Below are positions 16,317 to 24,672 of a DNA stretch of 64,000 nucleotides, in pieces. The stretch is from a virus. The position numbers and the translations under genes were made by a program. Under the pieces are notes generated by a model. That model saw only the letters and a program-made list of their open reading frames with translations, was not told the origin of the DNA and searched no databases. Numbering within the stretch: position 1 is the first letter of the stretch; every line of letters starts with the position of its first letter. The stretch spans positions 62,001-126,000 of IMG/VR virus record IMGVR_UViG_3300027917_000020; one strand, written 5' to 3'.

Positions 16317-16378
16317 CGAAAAAAAGTGAAAAAAAGACTCAAGTTTCCCTTGACTTTACCGATATTGTGTTATAGGAT
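16317..16378 (+). promoter_or_regulatory. Promoter with conserved upstream block
   Basis: TTGACT (16350-16355), 17-nt spacer, TAGGAT (16373-16378). Bases 16317-16350 repeat the block found at 14258-14290. Confidence 0.65.
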
Positions 16379-16408
16379 ATAGATATAACATACAAAAGGG
16401 AGATAAAA

Positions 16409-17680
16409 ATGCAACATACCGAAACAATATTAAAATGGAAGGTTGACAAACTTACGGCTAAAATCGACAAACTGAACCGTAAAGCGGTCAAACTCGGTTG
16501 CGAACCCATCGACCTAAAAATCGATAACGAGCACATCCTTGAATACTGGGATACCTTAGATAACGGCAAAGAGGTTAAAAAGGTTAAGGTTCTGGTTGAT
16601 GTTACGCTTACCTATAATATCCCGATAGTAGACGGATGGAAACTGGTTTGTAACTTCGATGCGGCTCCTAAAGAGGATACCGGAGAACTTGTTATTTTTA
16701 CGAGCAAGGTTCCTGACGAAGAATTACCGGAAGCCTTCCTTAATAAAAATGAAATTCACTGCGACCACTGCGGTCATAACCGTTTTCGTAAAAAATCTTA
16801 CCTGATGCGCAACATCGACTCCGGTGAATACAAAGAGGTGGGGAGCACTTGCGTAAAAGATTTTTTCGGCCATGACCCTAAAGGCTTTTTGCTATACGCC
16901 GCAATCGATTTTGAAGGCGTTATAAACGATATAGAATATGACGACCATAGAGACCCTTGCGGTTACGGTTACGATGGTGGAATCCATTTACCGACTTATT
17001 TAGCAACCGCTTCAGCCGTTATTAGAGAATACGGTTGGGTTAGCAAGGGCAAGGCTTGGAAGGTATGGCAAGAAGAAGAACGCCACATCGAATCTACCGC
17101 TTCTCAAATTATAACGGAAATTTATCCGCCTCGCCCGATTCCCCGTAACTGGAAGTTTGTTGAGGTTACGGAAGCCGATATGGAATTAGCCGAAGCCTGT
17201 ATCCTTTATTTTAAGGATATTGACCCCAAAGATAACGATTACCTTGCTAACTGCCAGAAGGTAGCCGATATCGGATACGTTATCCGCAAGATGGAAGGCG
17301 TAGCGGCTTCGATGATACCGACTTATAAACGGACTCTGCTTACCGAAGAAGAATTAAAGCGGAAACAGGAGCGCAAGGTTAGCAATTATATCGGTGAAGT
17401 AGGCCAGCGCATAGAGAACGTAAAAGTTGAATGCGTATATACCTTAGAAGTTGCGAGCGACTTCGGTACGAGCGTCCTTTACATTTTAGTAGATGAGGAC
17501 GGTAACGTATACAAAACCTTTTATAGCGGATACAAATGGAGCATGGTTAAAGGCGACAAAGGGACGCTTAAAGGTACGGTTAAAAAGCACGAAGAATATA
17601 AAAACGAAAAAAATACGATGCTTACTCGGGTACAGATTACCGATATTATTACGCCAGAAGGGGAGCACGTAGAATCATAG
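16409..17680 (+). CDS. Zinc-finger protein of the plasmid/phage ssDNA-metabolism type
   Basis: 423 residues with GGGAG before the ATG. The N-terminal 40 residues form a Lys-rich coiled coil. C-D-H-C at about 114-117 starts a finger continued by G-S-T-C-V-K-D-F near 145. Proteins with this C-x-x-C-G-x-x-R, then V-G-S-x-C-x-x-D pattern are common on plasmids and phages beside ArdC genes. The C-terminal 100 residues look like a beta barrel, possibly an OB fold. No catalytic motif is visible. Nucleic-acid binding is likely. Confidence 0.55.
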   Translation: MQHTETILKWKVDKLTAKIDKLNRKAVKLGCEPIDLKIDNEHILEYWDTLDNGKEVKKVKVLVDVTLTYNIPIVDGWKLVCNFDAAPKEDTGELVIFTSKVPDEELPEAFLNKNEIHCDHCGHNRFRKKSYLMRNIDSGEYKEVGSTCVKDFFGHDPKGFLLYAAIDFEGVINDIEYDDHRDPCGYGYDGGIHLPTYLATASAVIREYGWVSKGKAWKVWQEEERHIESTASQIITEIYPPRPIPRNWKFVEVTEADMELAEACILYFKDIDPKDNDYLANCQKVADIGYVIRKMEGVAASMIPTYKRTLLTEEELKRKQERKVSNYIGEVGQRIENVKVECVYTLEVASDFGTSVLYILVDEDGNVYKTFYSGYKWSMVKGDKGTLKGTVKKHEEYKNEKNTMLTRVQITDIITPEGEHVES

Positions 17681-17689
17681 GAGAACGGG

Positions 17690-17902
17690 ATGAGATTAAA
17701 AGACGTTAATATACCGGATACTGATTTAATCGAAAAAATGCGGAAAAAGGTAGCCGAGCGCAAAAACGTAAAAATAAAATATGTTGATTATATAGGCGCA
17801 CAGGACTATGACGATATGGGATGGGGTTTTTATTTTAACATCACAGATAAAAAACATCCCGAGTTTATGTCCACGCTTATGGAAAGGTACAGACCTTTAT
17901 AA
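17690..17902 (+). CDS. Early hypothetical protein
   Basis: 70 residues with AGGAGAACGGG before the ATG, 9 nt after the previous gene. The pattern is helix then beta strands, with D-Y-D-D-M-G-W-G in the middle. The following gap 17903-17980 holds a small palindrome (GCCAC-gt-GTGGC) without a T run. Confidence 0.5.
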   Translation: MRLKDVNIPDTDLIEKMRKKVAERKNVKIKYVDYIGAQDYDDMGWGFYFNITDKKHPEFMSTLMERYRPL

Positions 17903-17980
17903 AATAGCCTCACAAACGCCACGTGTGGCCGAATTTGGGGTTTAAAAACGACATACCTAAACCGATAAGGGGGATATTAA

Positions 17981-18205
17981 ATGTCCGAGAAACGCTTTAA
18001 AGGTTTTATTTACCTGATGGTTATGTTTTTAATGATGATGCTTATGGGAACAGTGGTTACAAAAGGTACATATATTAAAAAAACGACCAGAGCAAATCGG
18101 CAAACTACCGTTTTTGTCGGAAAGGATACGGGAGCATCGATTAAATTTAAAACTATTAAACCGATTCATAAAACCGAAACCCTAATAATGAAAAGGAGTT
18201 ATTAA
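17981..18205 (+). CDS. Single-pass membrane protein beside the PilX-like gene
   Basis: 74 residues. A Met/Leu-rich transmembrane helix at about 9-27, preceded by Lys/Arg, gives an N-in topology with about 45 basic residues outside. AAGGGGGATAT precedes the ATG. It lies 1 nt before the PilX-like gene and is probably translated with it. Confidence 0.6.
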   Translation: MSEKRFKGFIYLMVMFLMMMLMGTVVTKGTYIKKTTRANRQTTVFVGKDTGASIKFKTIKPIHKTETLIMKRSY

Positions 18206-18206
18206 A

Positions 18207-19490
18207 ATGATAGTGGAATGGTTTAAAAGGTTTATTAATAGGCATATTATTTGCACTTGTGAGCATCCCGATGTTTGTTTCGATTGTAATAAGGGCAATG
18301 AATCTTGCTATGTTCCCGGCCAGTGTGATTTAATTAAATGCCATATTGAACCCGATGAAGGATGGCCACGACCTAACCAAAAAGGATACGTCCTTATATC
18401 CGTAATGCTCATCCTCTGCCTTTTAACTATTATTGGGATAGCGTCCACCAATATAAGCAATACCGAATTGGCCATATCGGTTAACGAATCCATTTATCAA
18501 ATGAATATTTATGGCGCAGAGGCCGGTTTAGAAGTTGCTCCCGATTATTTAAAAGCAAACCTTACCCGTGCGGACTGGGATAATCCAGATTGGGAAGGCG
18601 GAGATAGTGATACTTTAGGTAATAATGTAACCTATACATATGTTATAAACCATTGGAAAGACGCTGATGGTAATATAATCCGAATGGGTGACGTGGACGG
18701 GGATTATTTATGGGAACGAAACACGACCATAGGTGTACCGTTTGAAGTGGTACAAAGTGAAGGAACCCATCCACGTGGTGGAAAAACTAAATTAGAACAT
18801 ATATGGGAACCCGTTCCGCCTTACGTTATGCCCGAAGCGGCCTTATGGGTTAATAATATGGTAAATGGTAACGGTGTATCTGGTGCGATTGTCGGGGAAG
18901 GACCGGGGGATTCTTCGTTGCTATCTAAAGATTATTACGATAGTGATTATAATTGCCCTGCCGTACCGGATATTAAATACGAGTTAATGCCACCTGATAT
19001 TAAATTCTCCGGTAATACCGGAGAAACTGAAACCTATGAATTAGCAGGGGCTACATATCCATTTCCGCAAGTAAAAGAAGCTTTAACTCATAACAAATAT
19101 TGGGAAGTTGCTTCTACATTGGGTAATAAACTTCCGGCCACAATCGATTTAGGAACGCTCGATGACCCTGTTATTATTATTATCGATACCGGAAGTGATG
19201 TTAGCCTAAATCAAAACATCGTAGGCGCAGGAATTTTATACGTTGAAGGAGATTTAACCATATCTGGTAATTTTAGTTGGGAAGGATTGGTACTGGTAAA
19301 CGGCAATGTAACTTTTAATGGTGGTGGGGCAGCAAACTCCACTATGGTACGGGGTTCGGTGGTTGCGTCAGGAGACGCTGCAGCCATAAACGGTTCCGTG
19401 GATTTGATATATGACTGCGAAGTTATGTCTAATTTACATGATAGTTTTTTAGCCTATAAGCGGACGCCAACTTGGAGATTTGTAAGATGA
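18207..19490 (+). CDS. PilX-like type IV pilus protein with cysteine-rich leader
   Basis: 427 residues, AAAGGAG before the ATG. At about residues 57-85, Q-K-G-Y-V-L-I-S-V-M-L-I-L is followed by A-S-T-N-I-S-N-T-E and, at about 107-113, G-A-E-A-G-L-E. This is the PilX N-terminal pattern of minor pilins with the A-E-A-G box. The leader before the Gly is unusually long (about 58 residues) and holds eight Cys (C-T-C, C-F-D-C and others), suggesting a metal-binding cytoplasmic head. The last 100 residues (G-D-L-T-I-S-G-N, G-N-V-T-F-N-G-G-G) resemble a beta helix. With the pilin at 15568 it forms a two-gene pilin set, in separate but adjacent operons. Confidence 0.8.
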   Translation: MIVEWFKRFINRHIICTCEHPDVCFDCNKGNESCYVPGQCDLIKCHIEPDEGWPRPNQKGYVLISVMLILCLLTIIGIASTNISNTELAISVNESIYQMNIYGAEAGLEVAPDYLKANLTRADWDNPDWEGGDSDTLGNNVTYTYVINHWKDADGNIIRMGDVDGDYLWERNTTIGVPFEVVQSEGTHPRGGKTKLEHIWEPVPPYVMPEAALWVNNMVNGNGVSGAIVGEGPGDSSLLSKDYYDSDYNCPAVPDIKYELMPPDIKFSGNTGETETYELAGATYPFPQVKEALTHNKYWEVASTLGNKLPATIDLGTLDDPVIIIIDTGSDVSLNQNIVGAGILYVEGDLTISGNFSWEGLVLVNGNVTFNGGGAANSTMVRGSVVASGDAAAINGSVDLIYDCEVMSNLHDSFLAYKRTPTWRFVR

Positions 19491-19678
19491 AAAAACGCTA
19501 TTTTATCGAACTTGTAAAAGTCCGTGATGAGCGAGTTGTTTATAAAGGCTTGGTATGGACGACCAGTATGCCCAGACTCGTTGAAGAACTCGCATATAAG
19601 GGTTATATGGTAACAACATATTACGAATGGGCTATCGGTTGTCAGCCCAAAATAATCCAGTTAGGGGAGATAAAATGA
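19487..19678 (+). CDS. Small hypothetical protein
   Basis: 63 residues starting M-K-K-R-Y-F-I. The ATG at 19487 overlaps the stop of the PilX-like gene. It has an alternating beta-alpha-beta pattern. No recognised domain. Confidence 0.5.
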   Translation: MKKRYFIELVKVRDERVVYKGLVWTTSMPRLVEELAYKGYMVTTYYEWAIGCQPKIIQLGEIK

Positions 19679-19791
19679 AAAAAATGAAAAAATGTTGTCG
19701 GGAGAATAAACCAAACGGCTATAATCCTCACCATATCTATATGTGCCCAGATTGTCAGACGGTACATCCGCCCGAAAAAAAGGAGAATTAA
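19675..19791 (+). CDS. 38-residue Cys-rich peptide
   Basis: ATG at 19675, preceded by GGGGAG and overlapping the previous stop. It carries C-C near residue 7 and C-P-D-C near 26, likely a minimal zinc knuckle. It ends just before the AAGGAG of the next gene. Confidence 0.45.
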   Translation: MKKMKKCCRENKPNGYNPHHIYMCPDCQTVHPPEKKEN

Positions 19792-19792
19792 A

Positions 19793-20044
19793 ATGAAACT
19801 CGATTTTTCAGAATTAATTACAAAGTTAAAATCTCTTGAAACGGCTTTTAATAAAGCAGAAGACCCTGTAACACGTTTCGCTATTCTTGAAACCATCAAT
19901 CATATCGGGGAAAAGGAAATTCCGATACGTGATTTTTGGTATAATCAGTATCGCAGGGCTACACTTAAAACATTCGGTGCGAACCCTGATGCAGACCCAA
20001 GTTCAGCAGAAGTATATGCATTGCGGCCTAACCGCACGGCCTGA
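19793..20044 (+). CDS. Small helical hypothetical protein
   Basis: 83 residues with AAGGAG before the ATG. The first 50 residues are amphipathic helices. No domain recognised. It ends the 16409 operon. The following gap (20045-20128) contains a small inverted repeat, TTGCT...AGCAA, next to AGCAAACCATCC, which resembles the core of the RNA elements near 14 kb. Confidence 0.5.
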   Translation: MKLDFSELITKLKSLETAFNKAEDPVTRFAILETINHIGEKEIPIRDFWYNQYRRATLKTFGANPDADPSSAEVYALRPNRTA

Positions 20045-20128
20045 AGTACCCGGAATTAAACCGTATTGCTGAATATTAATAGCAAACCATCCATCAGCTT
20101 CTTTGGCAGGTATGAAATAAAATAATTG

Positions 20129-20157
20129 TTTACAATTCCGCCTTATTATAGTATAAT
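20129..20157 (+). promoter_or_regulatory. Host-type promoter driving a leaderless gene
   Basis: TTTACA (20129-20134), 17-nt spacer, TATAAT (20152-20157). The ATG at 20164 is the seventh base after the -10 box, the usual start point. Confidence 0.78.
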
Positions 20158-20163
20158 GTATCC

Positions 20164-20403
20164 ATGATTACGCCTTCACCACCTACCGAAGACGAAAAAA
20201 TCGCTATGGTTGTTTGTAACGATAGGGTTTTATTTGAGATATCGGAGCAGAAAAACCGCAAGTGGACTTTTCTTATTAAAGGGGAAGGGCGTAAAATCAA
20301 AATGAAAGACTTACCCTTAAATAAAGCGCATAAATTGTTAATGCGAGCTATAAACATTAGAGCTGAATGGGAGAAAGAAAATGACTTGGGCAAATCAAAA
20401 TGA
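20164..20403 (+). CDS. Early hypothetical protein, leaderless
   Basis: 79 residues. The A of the ATG is the predicted transcription start, so the mRNA has no 5' leader. It is Lys-rich with a beta-hairpin-like centre. It overlaps the next gene by 23 nt. Function unknown. Confidence 0.6.
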   Translation: MITPSPPTEDEKIAMVVCNDRVLFEISEQKNRKWTFLIKGEGRKIKMKDLPLNKAHKLLMRAINIRAEWEKENDLGKSK

Positions 20404-20773
20404 CCCGACTTTTGAAAAGCAGATAGTTTTTGAACTAAACGAAGAAGCCTTAAAACGGATTCTCCAGTCATATATACGGGAAGTTAAAAAAGAACCCGTA
20501 CCGGAAATAGATGACCTTAAACTGCTTTTTCATGTTGGGGATGAGCGCACTGAAGACGGGACGGTATATTTTAGCTTTACCCAAAAGGATTTAGACGAAT
20601 ATTTAGACCCTAAAGACGATTTTAATAGCGACCCGGATGATGAGAATAGCGAGAATAGCATTGATACTTGGAATTCTGTTAGCGTACTGCCGTGCGGAAA
20701 AGATTCATGCCCAGTTGCAGAGGACAAGGTTCCACTTGAGGATGATAATTGGGAACTTGATAATACAGAATGA
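20381..20773 (+). CDS. Acidic hypothetical protein
   Basis: 130 residues, GGGAGAAA before the ATG. The second half is very rich in Asp and Glu, with a C-G-K-D-S-C pair near residue 107. It overlaps the nucleotidase gene by 4 nt (ATGA). Confidence 0.55.
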   Translation: MTWANQNDPTFEKQIVFELNEEALKRILQSYIREVKKEPVPEIDDLKLLFHVGDERTEDGTVYFSFTQKDLDEYLDPKDDFNSDPDDENSENSIDTWNSVSVLPCGKDSCPVAEDKVPLEDDNWELDNTE

Positions 20774-21351
20774 AATTAATTGATATAGCTTTTGACCTTG
20801 ACGGGTGTTTGGTTGATATAATGCCCGTTGTTAAAAAACTACTTAAAGAAAAACATGGGGCAGAAATGCTCCCCATAAAAAAATGGCGGATTTATACCGA
20901 GCCATTCCTACCGGATAATCTAATATGGGAGTGCATCCACGAATCTTACGAACAAATGGATGATATTGTTATTCTCCCCGGCGCACACGAGTTACTCTAT
21001 AAACTTTTTTGCCTGTCGGACGGGGATGACCCTGTTAAAATCATTACGGCTCGGCCACCTAAACGAGCGGCCAATGCTACCTACCAATTTTTAAGTGAAT
21101 ATTTATGCGACTTTCCTTATGAACTGGTTATCACTTCAAACCATAGTAAATTACCGTACCTTAACCGATATAAGTATTACGTGGACGATAAACGGATTAA
21201 CGCCATTGAGTTAGCCAGTGAGGGCATACACGTCTTTATGCCTAAATGGGAGTATAATACATTAGGAGTTAGAGAATATCCTAATATAACGCTAATAGAC
21301 GGGGTTAAAGACCTAATTCCACGAGCAGAGGAGTTTATTAAGACCATATGA
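20770..21351 (+). CDS. HAD-superfamily 5'(3')-deoxyribonucleotidase-like hydrolase
   Basis: 193 residues. Motif I is F-D-L-D-G-C-L-V-D at 8-16, with both catalytic Asp. Motif II is I-I-T-A-R-P near 96. A motif III/IV region reads Y-Y-V-D-D-K near 136. The length fits the NT5C branch, which removes phosphate from dNMPs. In phages these enzymes adjust nucleotide pools. It is coupled by ATGA to its neighbours on both sides. Confidence 0.78.
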   Translation: MKLIDIAFDLDGCLVDIMPVVKKLLKEKHGAEMLPIKKWRIYTEPFLPDNLIWECIHESYEQMDDIVILPGAHELLYKLFCLSDGDDPVKIITARPPKRAANATYQFLSEYLCDFPYELVITSNHSKLPYLNRYKYYVDDKRINAIELASEGIHVFMPKWEYNTLGVREYPNITLIDGVKDLIPRAEEFIKTI

Positions 21352-21593
21352 ATACTTTGGATGTGCAGGTTGGTGGAGACCATTATAAAACGATGGGCTT
21401 ACAACCTTGGGAAATTATAGAAGCGAATAAATTGGATTTTTGGGAAGGAAATGCATTAAAATATTTATTAAGATGGCGTACTGATAAAGGCAGACCCGAG
21501 GAAGACCTCGACAAGGTTATTCATTATATAGAGCATATAAAGAATTTATATAAAAAAGGATATTATGCGACTTCTCCAGAATCGCTTACTTAA
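21348..21593 (+). CDS. DUF3310 protein
   Basis: 81 residues with the DUF3310 signature: G-G-D-H-Y near 9, P-W-E-I-I-E-A near 20, then A-L-K-Y-L-L-R-W-R and D-L-D-K-V-I-H-Y-I-E. This family is common in phages near nucleotide genes. Its biochemical role is not established. It ends the rightward early block and overlaps the convergent membrane-protein gene by 8 nt. Confidence 0.8.
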   Translation: MNTLDVQVGGDHYKTMGLQPWEIIEANKLDFWEGNALKYLLRWRTDKGRPEEDLDKVIHYIEHIKNLYKKGYYATSPESLT

Positions 21594-21834
21594 TTTTGGT
21601 TGACCATGTCTGGAAGCCTATTGCCGCACCGATAATAGAAGTAAATGCAAAATATATCCAAGCCGATGCTTCGGCTATAATTTGCAATCTGGATTCAGGT
21701 ACAAAAAACCATAAAGCAATGGTAAATCCTATTAATGCTCCCATAGATACCCAAGCCAAACCTACTTTATTCTCAAATCTTTGCCTTTCTAATTTACCGT
21801 TAACCTTTTTTTCACCCAAACCAGTATCTTCCAT
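21586..21834 (-). CDS. Two-pass small membrane protein, holin-like
   Basis: 82 residues. A polar, Lys-rich N-terminus is followed by helices at about 27-48 and 58-76. Size and topology fit a class II holin. GGAG precedes the ATG. It is the last gene of the leftward virion block. No endolysin is visible next to it, so the call rests on topology only. Confidence 0.5.
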   Translation of the reverse strand: MEDTGLGEKKVNGKLERQRFENKVGLAWVSMGALIGFTIALWFFVPESRLQIIAEASAWIYFAFTSIIGAAIGFQTWSTKIK

Positions 21835-21843
21835 TTTTACTCC

Positions 21844-22788
21844 TTAGTTATTAAAGTTTTCATTAACTGTTTTATTAGTTCGTATAATATCTTGCTGTTT
21901 ACCAATAATTCTTTGGTCTGCTTGTGTTATTTCAGTTGTCGGGTTTTGTGAAGATGATGTTACATTTACGAGGCTTCCCTCTGTAATTGTGGTCTCAAAT
22001 AACGGGGACATATCCCTAAATTCTATGGTTAAATCACATACAGTCGGATAACCATCTATATATGGTGCTTTCCAAGTAGGCTGAACGCTTAAACAAGCGG
22101 CATAATCGCAATCCAATAGCCCCGGTGGGTCGGTTCTAATAGAGAATATATGCGGAAAATCGATAGCAATAGCCCCTAATGAGCGAGGAGCTGAGTATTT
22201 TTGTAATAATTTAACTGCATTAACAACTGTATTTCCACCTTCTGAGTCCGCCAGAGTAATCTCAAATTGCCATTGTCGTCTTTGAGAACCCGTATATGAT
22301 AGCGGAGTATCAACTTTAAATTTAGGAATACGATAACTTGCAAGACCGGCATTTGTTAACAATGATTTAATTCTTTGACCAGTTGGGAGTTTTTTGGTTG
22401 CGCTAAAAGCCCGTCCGACAGAACTAACGATACCGGCTACCTTTTCAACACCCGCTTCAACCGTTAAAACCTTTTCCAACAAACGAGATTGTATAGATTG
22501 ATATTCCTGCCATTCGTGCATATGCTGTTCTAAAATTGATAGAGGCGCAAGAAACTTAAATAAGGTTTTTCTTTTACCAGTTCTAATTTGACCACGACCG
22601 GCAGTTATGATAGATTCTACCTCCATAGCCTGAAAACATAACCATAATGCATTTTTAAAATTAGCATGGGGGAATCTCCGGCCCGGGATTTTTATAAACG
22701 GAACTTCTGTAAATTGATTTTTAACTTGTGCATTTCGGGCCGATATTTTTTCTTGTACCACTCTATCTTGATTTTTAAATACTGGCAT
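21844..22788 (-). CDS. Baseplate tube-cap or initiator protein (T4 gp48/gp54-like)
   Basis: 314 residues. The C-terminal 100 residues carry the pattern seen in gp48/54-type proteins: W-K-A-P-Y-I-D-G-Y-P-T, then D-L-T-I-E-F-R-D-M-S-P-L-F. These proteins sit between the baseplate hub and the first tube ring and start tail-tube polymerisation. The gene lies directly downstream of the tape-measure-like gene, with AAGGAAAT before the ATG. T4 gp54 is 320 residues, close to this length. Confidence 0.65.
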   Translation of the reverse strand: MPVFKNQDRVVQEKISARNAQVKNQFTEVPFIKIPGRRFPHANFKNALWLCFQAMEVESIITAGRGQIRTGKRKTLFKFLAPLSILEQHMHEWQEYQSIQSRLLEKVLTVEAGVEKVAGIVSSVGRAFSATKKLPTGQRIKSLLTNAGLASYRIPKFKVDTPLSYTGSQRRQWQFEITLADSEGGNTVVNAVKLLQKYSAPRSLGAIAIDFPHIFSIRTDPPGLLDCDYAACLSVQPTWKAPYIDGYPTVCDLTIEFRDMSPLFETTITEGSLVNVTSSSQNPTTEITQADQRIIGKQQDIIRTNKTVNENFNN

Positions 22789-22789
22789 T

Positions 22790-24418
22790 TTAATTTCCTT
22801 GTAAATCTAATATCGCTAAATTTTGCATTGTTGCGGGGTCATTAATACTCTCCGGTATTGATTGGCCTGCAACATCATTACGATTTAAGCCTATTGAAGC
22901 CATCGATTCTGCCGCCGCTTTCATTGCTTGATTATATAACTCTTGCTGTTGTTTAGGTAAATCTTTTATTGACCAATCTAAATCCCTTAAAGTATCCCTT
23001 AATTCTTTACGTTCTTTTTCTGCTTCTGGTCCTCTTTTATCTGATAATTCTCTTAATTTAGCACCTAAATTAGCTCTATGTCGTACTATTTCTGTCGCTT
23101 GTTCGGCTGAAGTTATACCAGTGGTTTGTACCATTGCTGTTGCTTCCCGTACCTTTCTCAATCTCACATTTGTTGTTTCTAAACCTAATTTTTCCGCAAT
23201 CCAATCTATTTTATCCTGCCACCAATCTCTTAATTTATACCACCAACCAATTGTAGCATCTATTAAATTTTGAATAGCTTTATTAGTAACGCTTAATTGC
23301 TCTCGGAAAGCATCGTCTGATAAATATTTACTTGGTTTAAAATTTATACCAAGCCAACTAAGTAAGGCATCACCTATCCATCCTAAAAGTTTACGGGGCA
23401 AACTGGTTAATGCCACCGCACCCTCAATAGATGCTTCATCCAATCCGCCTCCACCTTTAATAACTCTTATCCACGCTTTAAGTGCGTTACCTATCATATA
23501 ACCAAGTGCGCCTATAAGACCGAATCGCAAAAGCAAAGGACCGAGACCGCCCATAGAACGAAGAAGTGCGCTGACAAGCCCGCCGCCACCGGGTGCAAGC
23601 AAATCTCCAAGTTTTTCAAATATACCTTTCTTTCCTGCTTTTTTAGAAATTTTTGAAACCCTTTCTCCTTTAACAAGATACTCTATACCTTCACGCATTT
23701 TTGCAATATTTTTGGCCATGCGTTTTTCTCTATCTTCCTTTCTCCGCATTGTTATAGCATCCCAAACCGAAGATACTGCACCTTTTATAAAATTATAAGT
23801 AGTTTTAACAGCATCCAATGCCCAGTCAATAACTTCAGCAACCGGACCAAGAACTTCTCTAACGTGTCTACCAATACCCTGTGCCACTCTTACCATACCG
23901 GCCATAAACTTCTGTGTGGATTCCTTTTCCCAAAAGTTTTTGCCGATTTGATATAACTTAGAGCTATCCTTCCATCTCTGGATTCTTTCTTTAACTGATT
24001 GTTTAATACCTTCTTTCCATTCTCTAACTCTATCACCCCATTGAATCATTATAGATTCAAAACGGCTAAAACCTAATTCTCGTATAACCTCACGTTTTAA
24101 GTTAGCACCACCTTGCTCTAAAAGGATATTAGCATTTTTTATATATTTTTGAGTAGATATAACCTGTTTTTCAAGCGCAGAACGACCTTTCTTTCCTTCG
24201 TCTGCTTTTTTCTCAGCAGTCTGGGCATATTTTTTAAGTTTTTCTAAATTCTTATCAATATTTTTTTGATTCTTTTCATCTTTTTCTGCTTGTTCTTGGG
24301 CTTTTTTGGTAAGAATATCAAGATTTTTCTTCTGGTCTTGATTGGACTTTACATTCTGCCCAATTTGAACAACCAAAGTTTTAATATTTTTATCTATTGA
24401 TTGAAAATAATCAGTCAT
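22790..24418 (-). CDS. Tape-measure-like protein (T4 gp29-like position and size)
   Basis: 542 residues. The first 130 form a Lys/Glu/Gln-rich coiled coil. About 150-275 is amphipathic helix. About 275-320 is a hydrophobic Gly/Leu-rich stretch, typical of tape-measure proteins. T4 gp29 is 590 residues. It follows the hub protein, small gene and terminator and precedes the gp48/54-like gene. Confidence 0.65.
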   Translation of the reverse strand: MTDYFQSIDKNIKTLVVQIGQNVKSNQDQKKNLDILTKKAQEQAEKDEKNQKNIDKNLEKLKKYAQTAEKKADEGKKGRSALEKQVISTQKYIKNANILLEQGGANLKREVIRELGFSRFESIMIQWGDRVREWKEGIKQSVKERIQRWKDSSKLYQIGKNFWEKESTQKFMAGMVRVAQGIGRHVREVLGPVAEVIDWALDAVKTTYNFIKGAVSSVWDAITMRRKEDREKRMAKNIAKMREGIEYLVKGERVSKISKKAGKKGIFEKLGDLLAPGGGGLVSALLRSMGGLGPLLLRFGLIGALGYMIGNALKAWIRVIKGGGGLDEASIEGAVALTSLPRKLLGWIGDALLSWLGINFKPSKYLSDDAFREQLSVTNKAIQNLIDATIGWWYKLRDWWQDKIDWIAEKLGLETTNVRLRKVREATAMVQTTGITSAEQATEIVRHRANLGAKLRELSDKRGPEAEKERKELRDTLRDLDWSIKDLPKQQQELYNQAMKAAAESMASIGLNRNDVAGQSIPESINDPATMQNLAILDLQGN

Positions 24419-24432
24419 AAAATCTCCAATAA

Positions 24433-24470
24433 AAAAAGTCTAAAAGTGTTTTGTACCCTTTAGACTTTTT
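24433..24470. terminator. Bidirectional intrinsic terminator
   Basis: AAAAAGTCTAAA (24433-24444) is perfectly complementary to TTTAGACTTTTT (24459-24470). The A run on one side and T run on the other let it work in both directions. It lies just upstream of the tape-measure-like gene. Confidence 0.8.
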
Positions 24471-24484
24471 AAATCCGTTAGCCA

Positions 24485-24658
24485 TTAAAGGCTAAGTGCG
24501 GCACCTGCTTGAATCATTTCTAATTTTTGTTTCTCTCTTTTTAATGCTAAATCCACTAAAGCGTATCGTTCAAAATCTGCTAAATGGTTTGATTCTGATA
24601 TTGATATTCCGTATTCCGCTAATAAGAATTGCTCCTCCATTAACGATTCTAAATTCAT
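24485..24658 (-). CDS. 57-residue protein between hub and tape-measure genes
   Basis: Too short for a standard ORF search. ATG at 24658 lies 14 nt after the stop of the hub gene, with no strong ribosome binding site. A second ATG seven codons in is possible. The protein is a single amphipathic helix (M-N-L-E-S-L-M-E-E-Q). In T4-like phages this position often holds a small tape-measure chaperone. That is inference. Confidence 0.55.
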   Translation of the reverse strand: MNLESLMEEQFLLAEYGISISESNHLADFERYALVDLALKREKQKLEMIQAGAALSL

Positions 24659-24672
24659 ACCAAATAAACTAA

